DNA from: Minisyncoccota bacterium
GTDB lineage: Bacteria > Patescibacteriota > Minisyncoccia > Minisyncoccales > RBG-13-42-11
Assembly (NCBI GenBank): GCA_028687495.1
Contig: JAQUAA010000010.1
Location: 1-18,586 of the forward strand
Length of the DNA stretch: 18,586 bases
Direction: 5' to 3'
In this document: positions 1 to 7,399 of the stretch, piece by piece
Layout: the number at the start of each line of letters is the position of its first letter
Numbering within the stretch: the stretch's first letter is position 1
The notes under the pieces: generated by a model
The model's database searches: none
What the model saw: the letters and a program-made list of their open reading frames with translations, nothing else
Told to the model about the DNA's origin: nothing
Program-made: the position numbers and the translations under genes

Positions 1-668
1 TGGGATTCAAGGTTGAAAACAGAGCTACTATCTCGGTCTGGCGATGCGTAGGACCTGCTGACGGCGGAAAAGCCACTCTTGTTTCTCTCTGGAGAACGGA
101 AGACAGCTGCAAGACCTGGAAACAGATTGAACAGAAAATAGTTTATCCCGAAGAGGAAAAGCAGCTCGGCTTCCTGAACACGCTTGTTGGCGGAGGATCC
201 ATGGCGAACCCGCTTCTGAATGAAGACGAGATTCCCTTGACGACAATCAATCCCTTCACCAGTTACGGTGCTGATCCGCGGTTGATTGGCAGAAACGGCG
301 ATAAAATATTCTTGACAATGACTTACTCGCCGTTCGACGATAATCTGCCCAACAATCAAAAACCCTACTCTGTCCACCGAATGTTTCTATCGACCGATAA
401 CGGCAAATCATGGAAAGCACTAAGCTGGCCTTCTCACTGGGCTAAACTTGACCGCTATCCTGAAACGCCCGAGCTGACGCTTTTAGCTTCCGGTCCGAAT
501 TTTCCCGAAGGCCGCGACCCTCACGAAACTGATTTCGTTTGGGGATGGCCAGATACCACAGTACGGATTGACATCGTCTCCGCTGAAGACGGAACGATCA
601 ATCTGTTCATGGTTTCATCAGGATACAATGGTTTCATAAAAGGAACCATAAAGAGCCCCACTCCTTAA
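1..668 (+). CDS. Asp-box (BNR/sialidase-like) beta-propeller protein, 3' fragment
   Basis: The reading frame is open from the window edge (first full codon at position 3) to a TAA at 666-668, giving 221 visible residues; the true start lies outside. It holds one good Asp-box (S-T-D-N-G-K-S-W, visible residues 130-137) and a degenerate one (T-E-D-S-C-K-T-W, residues 32-39, Cys replacing the usual Gly). Asp-boxes mark blades of sialidase, sortilin and photosystem-assembly type beta-propellers. The text between them (strand-turn patterns, W-rich, W-R-T-E-D and M-F-L-S-T-D) fits a propeller or exo-sialidase-like fold. No catalytic Arg triad or Tyr/Glu pair can be assigned from this piece, so substrate and enzymatic activity stay open. 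No membrane segment is visible; export cannot be judged without the N-terminus. The gene converges on the Cys-rich surface protein gene and shares a hairpin terminator with it. An ATG at 201 is internal, because the frame continues upstream with the same character. Confidence 0.7.
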   Translation, partial: GFKVENRATISVWRCVGPADGGKATLVSLWRTEDSCKTWKQIEQKIVYPEEEKQLGFLNTLVGGGSMANPLLNEDEIPLTTINPFTSYGADPRLIGRNGDKIFLTMTYSPFDDNLPNNQKPYSVHRMFLSTDNGKSWKALSWPSHWAKLDRYPETPELTLLASGPNFPEGRDPHETDFVWGWPDTTVRIDIVSAEDGTINLFMVSSGYNGFIKGTIKSPTP

Positions 669-682
669 CTTCGGGGCTCTTT
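650..682. terminator. Hairpin between convergent genes, possible bidirectional terminator
   Basis: A perfect 10-bp inverted repeat (AAAGAGCCCC at 650-659 pairing with GGGGCTCTTT at 673-682) has a 13-nt loop. It spans the last codons and stop of the plus-strand gene and lies 24 nt beyond the stop of the minus-strand gene at 706. A/T pairs at the stem base provide short U runs on either side, but there is no long U tract, so termination strength is uncertain. Confidence 0.6.
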
Positions 683-705
683 AAAATTGGGCTTGTTTTA
701 TAAGA

Positions 706-3700
706 TTATTTTACATTAGTGGTCGGCGGAGTCCAATCAATTTTGAATTCTTTAACTCTTGAATAATCATCTCCAACACATCTTGTCGCCTTATCACATG
801 CTCTGACATAAACCTTGCAATTGCCCGAGCCTTCAACGTGACAGATTCCGCTTGGCCCCACGGTAAGAGTTGTGCTGGTGCTGGAATTAGTTAAACCATT
901 ACAATTTATAGCTGTTTTCCAAGGAACCGAATCGGCGCTTTCCCCCAAATTTACTACTTTGTATTGGCAGGTATTTAATCCCGAATCTCCGGCATTAAGC
1001 TCGGTGAAGTTTAAGGTGACCGTAAAACTGCTATTCTGCCATAAATCAGGACCGGTTATCGTCGCCACCGGAGGATTGTTGTCAGTCGCTCCCATGACGA
1101 TGTTCCACGTAAGGTATTCTCCGGCTTCAGCTCCCTTAGTTGTGCCAATGGTAGCCGTTCCTCCCGTGTAACAATTACCTCCCGTGGTACTCATATTGCC
1201 ATTATCACCGATGCCAACCAAATTTACGCAATAAGGCGTACTTCCTCCATTAAAGGTAAAACCGGCTCCCAAATCGTGAGCTGCGCTTTTGCTTAAAATA
1301 TCAGTCCTGATTGTAATTTGATCTCCCGAAACGCTCCAAGTATTTTTGAATTTCAGATTGGCCTCGCAGAACAAATCCTGTTCGTCATGCATCCAAGTCG
1401 TCCGATAATTACTTCCTGTTTCATACCAGCCGTAACTTACGCCTCTACTATCTGTGTAATCCCAACTTTTAAGGGTTATGCCGACATTATAAGAACCAAC
1501 TGTCACCCAATCAGTGGGCGGAGTGCGCTCGCAACCCAACACTTTCAGTGCCCGCCACTCACTGGTAGGACATCTGCCACTGCATGGATAATCAACAACC
1601 AATGGATCGTCAAAACAGGGACAATTGGAACAGCAGCTGGTTCCCGGACAACTGCAATTTGTGCATTTACCGATAAACCAGAAACCGTTTCCGTCAGCAG
1701 TTATAACCCATCTAAAAGGATGGGAAGGATCTATGCTGATATAGCTACTGTTAGCTGAAGTCACCTCGCCCCAAGCCGATTCATAATCGCGGAACGGCGG
1801 TATCCAAGGACTGCGATAAAGATAGCCTCCGACGTAATAGCAGGATGCGTCTCCATTCCATGTTACGGTAAACGGCAAATAAACCTCGGCTCCCCCAGAA
1901 GGACTTATCAGCGTGGGAATTCTTTCGTAGTTAAATGAAACTCTGGCACCGCTGGTCCTGTCGTAATATTCAATCTGAAAAGTATGGTTGCCGGCAGAAA
2001 GATAGACATCGGCAAATTTGACCCCGTAAGAATGATCCGTCCAAAGATCGGTTTTAAGGGATCCGTCCACATAAAGCCGGGAACCGTCGTCCGAACCTAA
2101 ATAGAAACGATAAGTTCCAGAGGTACCGAAATATATTGTTCTGCTTGAGCTGAAACGAATATTATCGCTTAAGCCGTAAGCAATCACCCCACTTCCCCAG
2201 TCATTATTAAAACTCACACCGGTCTCGTCGGGACCGTCTCCCAAGCAATTGCCGTTTATGTCATACCAGACTCTTTGCCACCTATCGGTGGGATAATTCA
2301 AAGAAGAACAAGTAGTACATGCCCCGCTGCCATTACAAACAGTATTACCAGCGCATTCATTATCAGGATCTTGACCACTGGGAATATAGCTGCAAGTCCC
2401 CACCGCTCCTGTTAAGTTGCATTTAACGCAGGTGCCTGTACAAGAAGTATTGCAACAAACTCCGTCAACACAATAATTTGAAAAGCAATCGCCACCGGAA
2501 GTACAAGATTCCCCGTTGTTTTTACCGACTTTCAAATTATCATCAGGACTGCTTTGACTCGCGTTATATATGCCCGCTCCTCCGAAGAAGACAACGTATT
2601 GTTTGGTACCTTGATAAGTACTGCTGGGATTCCACCAAGTGGCGGCCAAGCCGTTGGAATCGGTCGTGCCAATGTCTATTATTTTGGCATAAGCTGTGCC
2701 GGTCCAATACCATAAGGATAAAGTTTGGCTGGGAATAGCCACGCCTCCTACGGTTTGGAGATAACCGCCCACCCTGACGCTTCCGCCGACTGCCACGGCA
2801 GTAGCATCAAAAATGCCGTTGATATAAGAACCGGGCTTGACGATCTTGGTGTCGGTCTTGGTCGTTGCCGAAGCAGAAGCATAACTGTCAGGGTAATCGG
2901 AATAATAACTTTCTTCTGAAAAAGCCCTTGACCAGGCACGGTAATAATAAGTCGTGCCAGAAGTCAGGCCGGGATCGCTGCAACTCGTACCCGCGGTATT
3001 ACAAGCTTGGGTGCCGTCAGTAGGAGACGAAGGATATCCTGCAGTACTTCTCCTTACCATTGTCATATAGGCACCTGAACCATTGGTCCATGACAAATTG
3101 ATTTGGCTGCCACTTATAGTTGTGGCCGTCAGCCCTGATGGACCGTCGGGTTTGGTGGTAAAATAGGCGTCTGAACCATAACCCGTACCCCCAGCGTTTT
3201 CCGCTTCAATTCTGAAGTGATAAGTTCTACCCCTGGTTAATCCCGTGGCGCCAATGCCAAAACAAGTGGTATAAGAATAATAACCGGTCCAGCCTGAAAC
3301 GGTACTGTAAGAAGTCGTATCTCCCCAGGCAAATCTCGCCCGGTAATCCGCTCCGCCAGTGGCGGTAACGCAGCCGTTCAAGTCGCCCGAAGTGGTGGTA
3401 ATATTGGCGGCCGGATCAGTTCTGGCAGTGGGCGGACTGACCGATACACAAGCCGGATTACCGTTAGTCTGCATTTGGCAGGTATACCCCGCACCGCATC
3501 CCGTATCCGAAGAATAGCATCCGCTGGCTCCGCAATACCACTTTCTCTGAGTGGTGGAGTTTGCGCAACTGTCTAAGTGGTTGCCAGCGGTATCTCTGCA
3601 GGTTTCATAATAACCCAGCCCGTCGGAATCGATTAAATAGCACTTGCGGCAATAACTGTCTAAGCAGGTGCCATTACAACACTGACTGCCAGCCGTACAA

Positions 3701-4554
3701 CTGGTGCCATCTGACTTACAGCAACCCGTGTCGGATGAATCGGTATAACCGTCACAGTCGTTGTCTTTTCCATCAGCACAGTTGCCGTTAGCCGTACTTT
3801 CCGTCGTACCATACCCGCCGCAGGTACAGGAACAATCAGTGCAGCTGTCGGTGGTATAAGTGCAGTTTCCGCCCGAGCAATAGTAATTGTAATAAGTCGT
3901 CCCGCTGCAGGTATCGTAGCTGTCGCAGTTGGTGGGAGTTTCCGAATAGCTGTAAGTGCACCTGCCTCCCGAGCAATAGTAATCGTATAAGTATGCGTAT
4001 TTCGTATTCCCGGAACAATAGGAACCAGAAGAATCGTAGTTGTTGCAATTATAGGAGCTGGTAACGCAGGAGCTTCCCGAACAATAATAATCGTAAACGT
4101 AACTGCCGCTGCAATAATCGTACTTGGTGGAAGTGTCGGTACAATAGCCGTAAGTCGTGTAATTGATTCCTCCGTCGGAATCAGTACAAGTCACCGGACT
4201 GTAGCACTGTTTGGTGGAAGAATTCCAGGAATTGCAGCATTCGCTGGCAGCCGGAGCATAATAACCGTTGGCTGCGCAACCGGATTTGCAGTAATAAACT
4301 CCGGCCGAGGAACCCCAGCACCAGTAAGTGGAGCATTCCTCGTAGCAATCGCAACGGCTGCCCGAAGCGCAACCGCAGTTACCGCAGCTGGCGTTACAAT
4401 CGCAGCCGTCGCCCTTGCCGCAGTAACTGGCGCAGCTGGAAAGACAATAACCACAGGCAGCCTCGGTCTTCTGAGGATAAATTAAAAATATTAAAGAAAA
4501 AACGAAAACGCCAACTAAGAGTAAAAATATTCCCTTTTTCGCAATATTGACCAT
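706..4554 (-). CDS. Giant cysteine-rich multidomain surface protein (Fn3, MopE-like, PA14)
   Basis: A 1282-residue protein, not assignable to a named family as a whole. Residues 8-26 are a strong hydrophobic helix after a K-K pair, a signal peptide or anchor, with possible cleavage near T-E-A at 30-32. Residues 34-370 are extremely Cys/Tyr/Gly/Ser-rich (about 50 Cys by hand count; about 90 in the whole protein) with imperfect Y-x-Y-Y-C-S-G-x-x-C repeats at about 154-231 and a MopE-like metal-binding motif (C-x-D-G-K-D-N-D-C-D-G, 259-269). Then come two fibronectin type III-like domains (about 373-467, 469-566), an Ig-like domain (about 567-668), a disintegrin-like Cys cluster (681-749), a PA14-like lectin domain (about 758-877, with S-D-D-G-S-R-L-Y-V-D-G), another Ig-like stretch (880-947), a second Cys knot (964-995) and a C-terminal Ig-like region (1150-1282). 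It lacks a class III pilin leader and a sortase signal. It is last in the pilus block, so an adhesin or pilus-linked role is plausible but unproven. The C-terminus stops abruptly after D-W-T-P-P-T-T-N-V-K. Confidence 0.85.
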   Translation of the reverse strand: MVNIAKKGIFLLLVGVFVFSLIFLIYPQKTEAACGYCLSSCASYCGKGDGCDCNASCGNCGCASGSRCDCYEECSTYWCWGSSAGVYYCKSGCAANGYYAPAASECCNSWNSSTKQCYSPVTCTDSDGGINYTTYGYCTDTSTKYDYCSGSYVYDYYCSGSSCVTSSYNCNNYDSSGSYCSGNTKYAYLYDYYCSGGRCTYSYSETPTNCDSYDTCSGTTYYNYYCSGGNCTYTTDSCTDCSCTCGGYGTTESTANGNCADGKDNDCDGYTDSSDTGCCKSDGTSCTAGSQCCNGTCLDSYCRKCYLIDSDGLGYYETCRDTAGNHLDSCANSTTQRKWYCGASGCYSSDTGCGAGYTCQMQTNGNPACVSVSPPTARTDPAANITTTSGDLNGCVTATGGADYRARFAWGDTTSYSTVSGWTGYYSYTTCFGIGATGLTRGRTYHFRIEAENAGGTGYGSDAYFTTKPDGPSGLTATTISGSQINLSWTNGSGAYMTMVRRSTAGYPSSPTDGTQACNTAGTSCSDPGLTSGTTYYYRAWSRAFSEESYYSDYPDSYASASATTKTDTKIVKPGSYINGIFDATAVAVGGSVRVGGYLQTVGGVAIPSQTLSLWYWTGTAYAKIIDIGTTDSNGLAATWWNPSSTYQGTKQYVVFFGGAGIYNASQSSPDDNLKVGKNNGESCTSGGDCFSNYCVDGVCCNTSCTGTCVKCNLTGAVGTCSYIPSGQDPDNECAGNTVCNGSGACTTCSSLNYPTDRWQRVWYDINGNCLGDGPDETGVSFNNDWGSGVIAYGLSDNIRFSSSRTIYFGTSGTYRFYLGSDDGSRLYVDGSLKTDLWTDHSYGVKFADVYLSAGNHTFQIEYYDRTSGARVSFNYERIPTLISPSGGAEVYLPFTVTWNGDASCYYVGGYLYRSPWIPPFRDYESAWGEVTSANSSYISIDPSHPFRWVITADGNGFWFIGKCTNCSCPGTSCCSNCPCFDDPLVVDYPCSGRCPTSEWRALKVLGCERTPPTDWVTVGSYNVGITLKSWDYTDSRGVSYGWYETGSNYRTTWMHDEQDLFCEANLKFKNTWSVSGDQITIRTDILSKSAAHDLGAGFTFNGGSTPYCVNLVGIGDNGNMSTTGGNCYTGGTATIGTTKGAEAGEYLTWNIVMGATDNNPPVATITGPDLWQNSSFTVTLNFTELNAGDSGLNTCQYKVVNLGESADSVPWKTAINCNGLTNSSTSTTLTVGPSGICHVEGSGNCKVYVRACDKATRCVGDDYSRVKEFKIDWTPPTTNVK
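3869..4110 (-). repeat. Imperfect intragenic repeats coding Y-x-Y-Y-C-S-G-x-x-C units
   Basis: Three copies of a related 16-mer lie inside the Cys-rich gene: CCCGAGCAATAGTAAT at 3872-3887 and again, identical, at 3968-3983, and a variant CCCGAACAATAATAAT at 4076-4091. They encode the Tyr-Tyr-Cys-Ser-Gly core of the protein repeats. Spacing is about 96 and 108 nt, both multiples of three, so the reading frame is kept. This suggests growth of the Cys-rich stalk by unequal duplication. Confidence 0.6.
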
Positions 4555-4567
4555 CTCAAAAAGGATT

Positions 4568-4969
4568 CTATTGGGATAAAATGGTGACTGAAGAACCTTC
4601 TATTCTTCCAGCTATTATTTCTATCGGAACCCCGACTTCATCCCCGATCTTGATGTCTTCAAAAGAAACTTCTTCCGGTTTCTCCACTTCCTGCGTTACG
4701 TCCACCCGATAGATTTTAGCCGTTTCGGAAATCGGAATAGCCAGCGTTTCTTCGTTCTTGATTAAAACCAAATTGCGGCCGGCTATATCCGTCACCTTGC
4801 CCTGGGCAACGGCACTCCATTTCTGAATTACCGTGGAAGTGAGAAATGGGGGTGGAACGATCTTTGTTTCAGATGATGTTGCTTTGATACTCATTTGATA
4901 ACCCAAATAAGAGGCGATCCCCATCAGTATCAGAACTCCGATGATTAATAAGATATGATTTTTATTCAT
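4568..4969 (-). CDS. Small single-TM protein with extracytoplasmic OB-like (DUF5666-like) domain, paralog 2
   Basis: A 133-residue protein with an N-terminal membrane helix (about 6-25) and a soluble domain at about 52-132 predicted to be all beta: G-K-V-T-D-I-x-G-R-N-L-V-L-I, then I-S-E-T-A-K-I-Y-R, then F-E-D-I-K-I-G-D-E-V. This order resembles DUF5666/OB-fold proteins found outside the membrane, but the family name is a guess from pattern. It is clearly homologous to the gene just upstream (both have the same G-x-V, S-E-T-x-K and K-x-G-D landmarks). The two are separated by only 6 nt, so they are probably cotranscribed and translationally coupled. Sitting between pilD and the Cys-rich surface protein, it could help assemble or anchor pili or the surface protein; this is inference. 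No Shine-Dalgarno sequence precedes the ATG. Confidence 0.8.
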   Translation of the reverse strand: MNKNHILLIIGVLILMGIASYLGYQMSIKATSSETKIVPPPFLTSTVIQKWSAVAQGKVTDIAGRNLVLIKNEETLAIPISETAKIYRVDVTQEVEKPEEVSFEDIKIGDEVGVPIEIIAGRIEGSSVTILSQ

Positions 4970-4975
4970 ATGTTT

Positions 4976-5410
4976 TTAAGGTAAGATTTGAATAAAATCT
5001 ACGCTGTCGAACTCCGTTTTCCCCGCAATATCCTCCTTGACCTTGATGAAAACGTTGTCTCCCTGTTTAAAATCGGAAATTTCTATTTCCGTCTGGGTTG
5101 GCGTAAAGGTGCCTTCTGCCGGAGGATTCTTGGGATCAAATGGAAACTCCAACTTTATCAATTTAGTGGTTTCCGACAGAATCACTTTTACTTCGTTCTC
5201 CTGATTTGCCGGCTTTACCATTAAAGCGTTGTTCTCCTCATCCACGCTCTGAACTATCCCCGACAGACTGAGGACTTCCTGGACTTCTTGCTCGCCGCCG
5301 GTTTGTTCTCCGCCCGAAAGCTTTGATTTCTGGAAAATTTCCCAACTGATCAACCCTCCCAGAATTATGAGGATAACAACGACCAAGATGATTGTTTGGT
5401 TTTTAGGCAT
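4976..5410 (-). CDS. Small single-TM protein with extracytoplasmic OB-like (DUF5666-like) domain, paralog 1
   Basis: A 144-residue protein with an N-terminal membrane helix (about 6-24), a Gly/Glu/Gln-rich linker (about 30-45) and a beta-rich domain (about 47-143) containing L-S-G-I-V-Q-S-V-D, L-S-E-T-T-K-L-I-K and F-K-Q-G-D-N-V-F-I. The domain aligns by eye with that of the following gene, so the pair is a tandem duplication that has diverged well beyond easily seen nucleotide identity. The acidic linker and outside-facing domain suggest a tethered extracytoplasmic module. The exact function is unknown. A TATACT box at 5420-5425 and the AAGGTCGA element at 5439-5446 lie just upstream in the 39-nt gap after pilD, so the pair may have its own promoter. 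No Shine-Dalgarno sequence is present. Confidence 0.8.
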   Translation of the reverse strand: MPKNQTIILVVVILIILGGLISWEIFQKSKLSGGEQTGGEQEVQEVLSLSGIVQSVDEENNALMVKPANQENEVKVILSETTKLIKLEFPFDPKNPPAEGTFTPTQTEIEISDFKQGDNVFIKVKEDIAGKTEFDSVDFIQILP

Positions 5411-5419
5411 GTTGTATAG

Positions 5420-5425
5420 AGTATA
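5420..5425 (-). promoter_or_regulatory. Possible -10 box before the OB-like pair
   Basis: On the minus strand TATACT lies 9 nt upstream of the ATG at 5410. If used, transcription would start only 2-4 nt before the start codon, giving an essentially leaderless mRNA. There is no matching -35 hexamer, so the call rests on the -10 alone. Confidence 0.3.
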
Positions 5426-5438
5426 AACCTTTATTTAT

Positions 5439-5446
5439 TCGACCTT
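5439..5446 (-). promoter_or_regulatory. AAGGTCGA element, copy 3
   Basis: The 8-mer AAGGTCGA (minus strand) lies 29 nt upstream of the ATG at 5410, followed by an A/T-rich stretch. The same word occurs upstream of both pilin genes at a similar distance and strand, and I found it nowhere else by eye in the window. Possible operator or upstream promoter element; role unknown. Confidence 0.4.
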
Positions 5447-5449
5447 GAT

Positions 5450-6238
5450 TTATTGTAGCAAAAACAAAGTCAAATACCAATCAAGGATTTTATCCCCAAG
5501 GAACAGGGCTAAAAAAGTGCCTGTCACCAAAAAAGGTCCGAAAGGCACCTCAGATTTCAATGTTTTAGCTCCCCTCACTATCAGCCACGTTCCCACCAAG
5601 GCTCCGATGAAAAAAGCTGAAAACAAGGCAATCAGAATATTCGGCCAACCCAGGATTAAACCCATTAAAATTGCCAATTCAAAATCACCGAAACCCATCC
5701 ATCTGCCTCGGGAAATCAAGATTATCGCCAGAAAAAACAAAGTAGGCAAAATTCCAAGCAGCAGATTCCAAAACCCGGCTAAATTCCAATAGCCGGAACT
5801 CCATATCTGAAACAATTGATATAATAGGGCTATTGCTATTGCAGGATAAATGACGCTGTCCGGGATGACGTAGTGTTTTAAGTCGTAAACGAAAATAATT
5901 ATCAAAAACGAGGCGATGATCAATCCGTAAATGGTGTACGGTAGGTCGCCGGCAAAGTAACGGAAAACCAGAACGAATAAAGCGCCGGTAGCCAATTCCA
6001 TCAGGGGATACTGCCAGGATATGGCTTTGCGGCAGTAACGGCATTTGCCCCGCAAGAACAGGAAACTAAAAACAGGAATCAAATCCTGCCAGGACAGAAC
6101 ATGCCTGCAATTCGGACAAAAAGATCTGCCCTTCAAGAAACTATCCTTCGTTTCCAGGCGATCAATGACGCAATTGAGGAAAGAACCGATGATCAACCCG
6201 AAAAGAAAAATTACGACTGAAAAAAACAAATAAAACAT
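5450..6238 (-). CDS. pilD: Prepilin peptidase / N-methyltransferase (A24 aspartic protease)
   Basis: A 262-residue polytopic membrane protein, the usual length for bifunctional type IV prepilin peptidases. It would cleave the pilin leaders after Gly and methylate the new N-terminal Phe. Visible landmarks are the N-terminal domain with two zinc-type Cys pairs (C-P-N-C 41-44, C-R-Y-C 66-69); the first catalytic Asp in F-V-Y-D-L (D119), followed by the conserved I-P-D (125-127); and the second catalytic Asp in G-F-G-D-F-E (D185). Hydrophobic segments cover about 3-22, 75-93, 101-118, 128-146, 157-175, 186-215 and 235-262. Substrates are encoded directly upstream (two pilins), separated by a terminator. 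The stop is 39 nt before the next gene. The residue after the second GD box is Glu where many homologs have Lys (G-x-G-D-x-K), a mild variation. Confidence 0.95.
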   Translation of the reverse strand: MFYLFFSVVIFLFGLIIGSFLNCVIDRLETKDSFLKGRSFCPNCRHVLSWQDLIPVFSFLFLRGKCRYCRKAISWQYPLMELATGALFVLVFRYFAGDLPYTIYGLIIASFLIIIFVYDLKHYVIPDSVIYPAIAIALLYQLFQIWSSGYWNLAGFWNLLLGILPTLFFLAIILISRGRWMGFGDFELAILMGLILGWPNILIALFSAFFIGALVGTWLIVRGAKTLKSEVPFGPFLVTGTFLALFLGDKILDWYLTLFLLQ

Positions 6239-6261
6239 TATTTTATTTTAACATAATAACA

Positions 6262-6288
6262 AGAAAAGCGGGCTTTACCCGCTCTTCT
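6262..6288 (-). terminator. Rho-independent terminator after pilin 2
   Basis: On the minus strand the stem AGCGGG/CCCGCT (6278-6283 with 6267-6272, 5-nt loop) is extended by four more pairs (6262-6265 with 6285-6288) past one mismatch. It is followed by a T-rich run (TTTCTTGTT). It lies 24 nt after the pilin 2 stop and before pilD, so pilin mRNA may be produced in excess of pilD mRNA. Confidence 0.75.
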
Positions 6289-6311
6289 CTTAACTTCAAT
6301 TTAACCGGAAA

Positions 6312-6791
6312 TTACCAACAGGCACATTCAGCTCCGCCGTAAGCAGGGGCTGTGTCGCAAAGTTCTGTCGTTCCTTTTTCCGAAGCAGCGAAAAACTTGG
6401 TGGTTGTGCAGGTGCCTTTGTTTTCCAGTGTGGCATAAGTGCAGAAGTACTGACCAGTTGTGCAACCGGTAATGGAATAGTTGTTATTCAACCAGATGTA
6501 ATCTCTGCCGGCTGAAGCATCGTCAAGGGCAGCCAAATACGTTCCGATGGCGGGCAAAGTACTGGTTCCTGCCGCATCGCCAGAAGCATAGTACTGGTCA
6601 GTATCTCCGTAATACATTTCCTGAGCAGTCACTACCTGCCTCATATCCGACTGTCTCTGGGCATCACGGGCTTTTGATCTTGCTCCGCCCAAAGAAACCA
6701 AGACGATGGAGGCCAAAATTCCGATAATGGCGATGACCACCAATAACTCAATGAGAGTGAAACCTGTTTTCTTTTTGGTAAAAAATTCCAT
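6312..6791 (-). CDS. Type IV pilin, class III leader (pilin 2)
   Basis: A 159-residue prepilin with a short basic leader ending K-K-K-T-G10, then mature F11-T-L-I-E15 and a hydrophobic helix (about 11-33). PilD would cut after Gly10; Glu15 is the conserved mature Glu5. The helix continues amphipathically through S-K-A-R-D-A-Q-R-Q-S-D-M-R-Q. The C-terminal head has six Cys (110, 117, 128, 145, 156, 158), a F-C-T-Y-A-T-L-E patch and an A-A-S-E-K-G motif, seen also in modified form in pilin 1. Such heads are typical of CPR pilins. Its closeness to pilin 1 (80-nt gap) and similar head suggest one is the major and one a minor pilin, but which is which cannot be decided here. No Shine-Dalgarno sequence; a possible promoter sits directly upstream. 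Confidence 0.93.
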   Translation of the reverse strand: MEFFTKKKTGFTLIELLVVIAIIGILASIVLVSLGGARSKARDAQRQSDMRQVVTAQEMYYGDTDQYYASGDAAGTSTLPAIGTYLAALDDASAGRDYIWLNNNYSITGCTTGQYFCTYATLENKGTCTTTKFFAASEKGTTELCDTAPAYGGAECACW

Positions 6792-6801
6792 AACTAATAA
6801 A

Positions 6802-6829
6802 TTTATAATTTTTAACTATAAATTCTCAA
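6802..6829 (-). promoter_or_regulatory. Possible promoter before pilin 2
   Basis: On the minus strand TTGAGA (6824-6829) and TATAAA (6802-6807) are separated by 16 nt. Each hexamer matches five of six consensus bases. The -10 ends 10 nt before the ATG at 6791, which would give a very short leader. The region is A/T-rich, so chance matches are likely. Confidence 0.35.
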
Positions 6830-6831
6830 AA

Positions 6832-6839
6832 TCGACCTT
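6832..6839 (-). promoter_or_regulatory. AAGGTCGA element, copy 2
   Basis: The 8-mer AAGGTCGA (minus strand) lies 41 nt upstream of the pilin 2 ATG, immediately upstream of the possible TTGAGA box. It matches the copies before pilin 1 and before the OB-like pair. Confidence 0.4.
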
Positions 6840-6871
6840 TTTGTTTTTAATCTGATGATCTTTCAAAGAAA

Positions 6872-7366
6872 CTAACTTGTCACGTTCGGTCCGCAGCAGT
6901 CGGCGTTGGTTGGTGTATAGGCTGCTTGGGTTTTTTTCAGGACTCCCTTGTTCGAGGCGCAGATGAAAGTATTGGCTTCCGATTCCAGTTTCGAATAAAC
7001 GCAATAATACTGGTAAGGAGAAGCATTGGCTATCCAAACATAGCCGTAAGAACCGGAGTTCGTCGGATCAGTGGGAACCGTGGTCAGATAAGTGCCGATG
7101 GCGGTTACCGTACTGGTTCCGGCAGAAACGCTGAAATATTTCTCCGCTCCGCCGCTTTGTGCCGTATTGCAGGTTGAATCATCGTAGCACATTTCCATGG
7201 CCACATTTATCTGTCTGATGTCAGACTGCCGGCGGGCGTCTCTGGCTTTGGCTCTGGCCGGTCCCAAAGCCACCAAAACAATGGAGGACAACAAACCGAT
7301 GACCGCAATCACCACCAGCAATTCAATCAAAGTGAAACCTTTTTTCCTGTTGGAAATTCCTGGCAT
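6872..7366 (-). CDS. Type IV pilin, class III leader (pilin 1)
   Basis: A 164-residue prepilin with leader M-P-G-I-S-N-R-K-K-G10, mature start F11-T-L-I-E15 and hydrophobic helix (about 11-34), then an Arg/Ala-rich amphipathic helix (A-R-A-K-A-R-D-A-R-R-Q-S-D-I-R-Q). Cleavage after Gly10 by the PilD in the same block is expected. The head carries Cys at 60, 66, 122, 136, 157 and 158, enough for three disulfides, a Y-C-V-Y-S-K-L-E patch and a C-A-S-N-K-G motif shared in pattern with pilin 2. It is the first gene after an extended -10 promoter at 7428-7436, so its expression can be uncoupled from the pilus machine genes upstream, as expected for a subunit needed in many copies. No Shine-Dalgarno sequence. 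Confidence 0.93.
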   Translation of the reverse strand: MPGISNRKKGFTLIELLVVIAVIGLLSSIVLVALGPARAKARDARRQSDIRQINVAMEMCYDDSTCNTAQSGGAEKYFSVSAGTSTVTAIGTYLTTVPTDPTNSGSYGYVWIANASPYQYYCVYSKLESEANTFICASNKGVLKKTQAAYTPTNADCCGPNVTS

Positions 7367-7399
7367 AATCTTTTGTTAATGTTAATGAATATAAAAATA

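Noticed and set aside
201..203. ATG at 201 as start of the Asp-box protein
   Set aside because: The frame is open upstream to the window edge and includes a second Asp-box-like motif, so the ATG is internal.
3869..4110. CRISPR-like spaced repeats
   Set aside because: The repeats are short, imperfect, in frame and code for a protein repeat inside an intact gene.
872..4454. Several open frames overlapping the Cys-rich gene on both strands
   Set aside because: They are shadows of a long gene with biased composition; none has a recognisable domain, and the long frame has signal peptide and several domains.
4453..4464. Lipoprotein lipobox in the Cys-rich protein (E-A-A-C, residues 31-34)
   Set aside because: Position -3 is Glu rather than a hydrophobic residue, so signal peptidase II recognition is unlikely.
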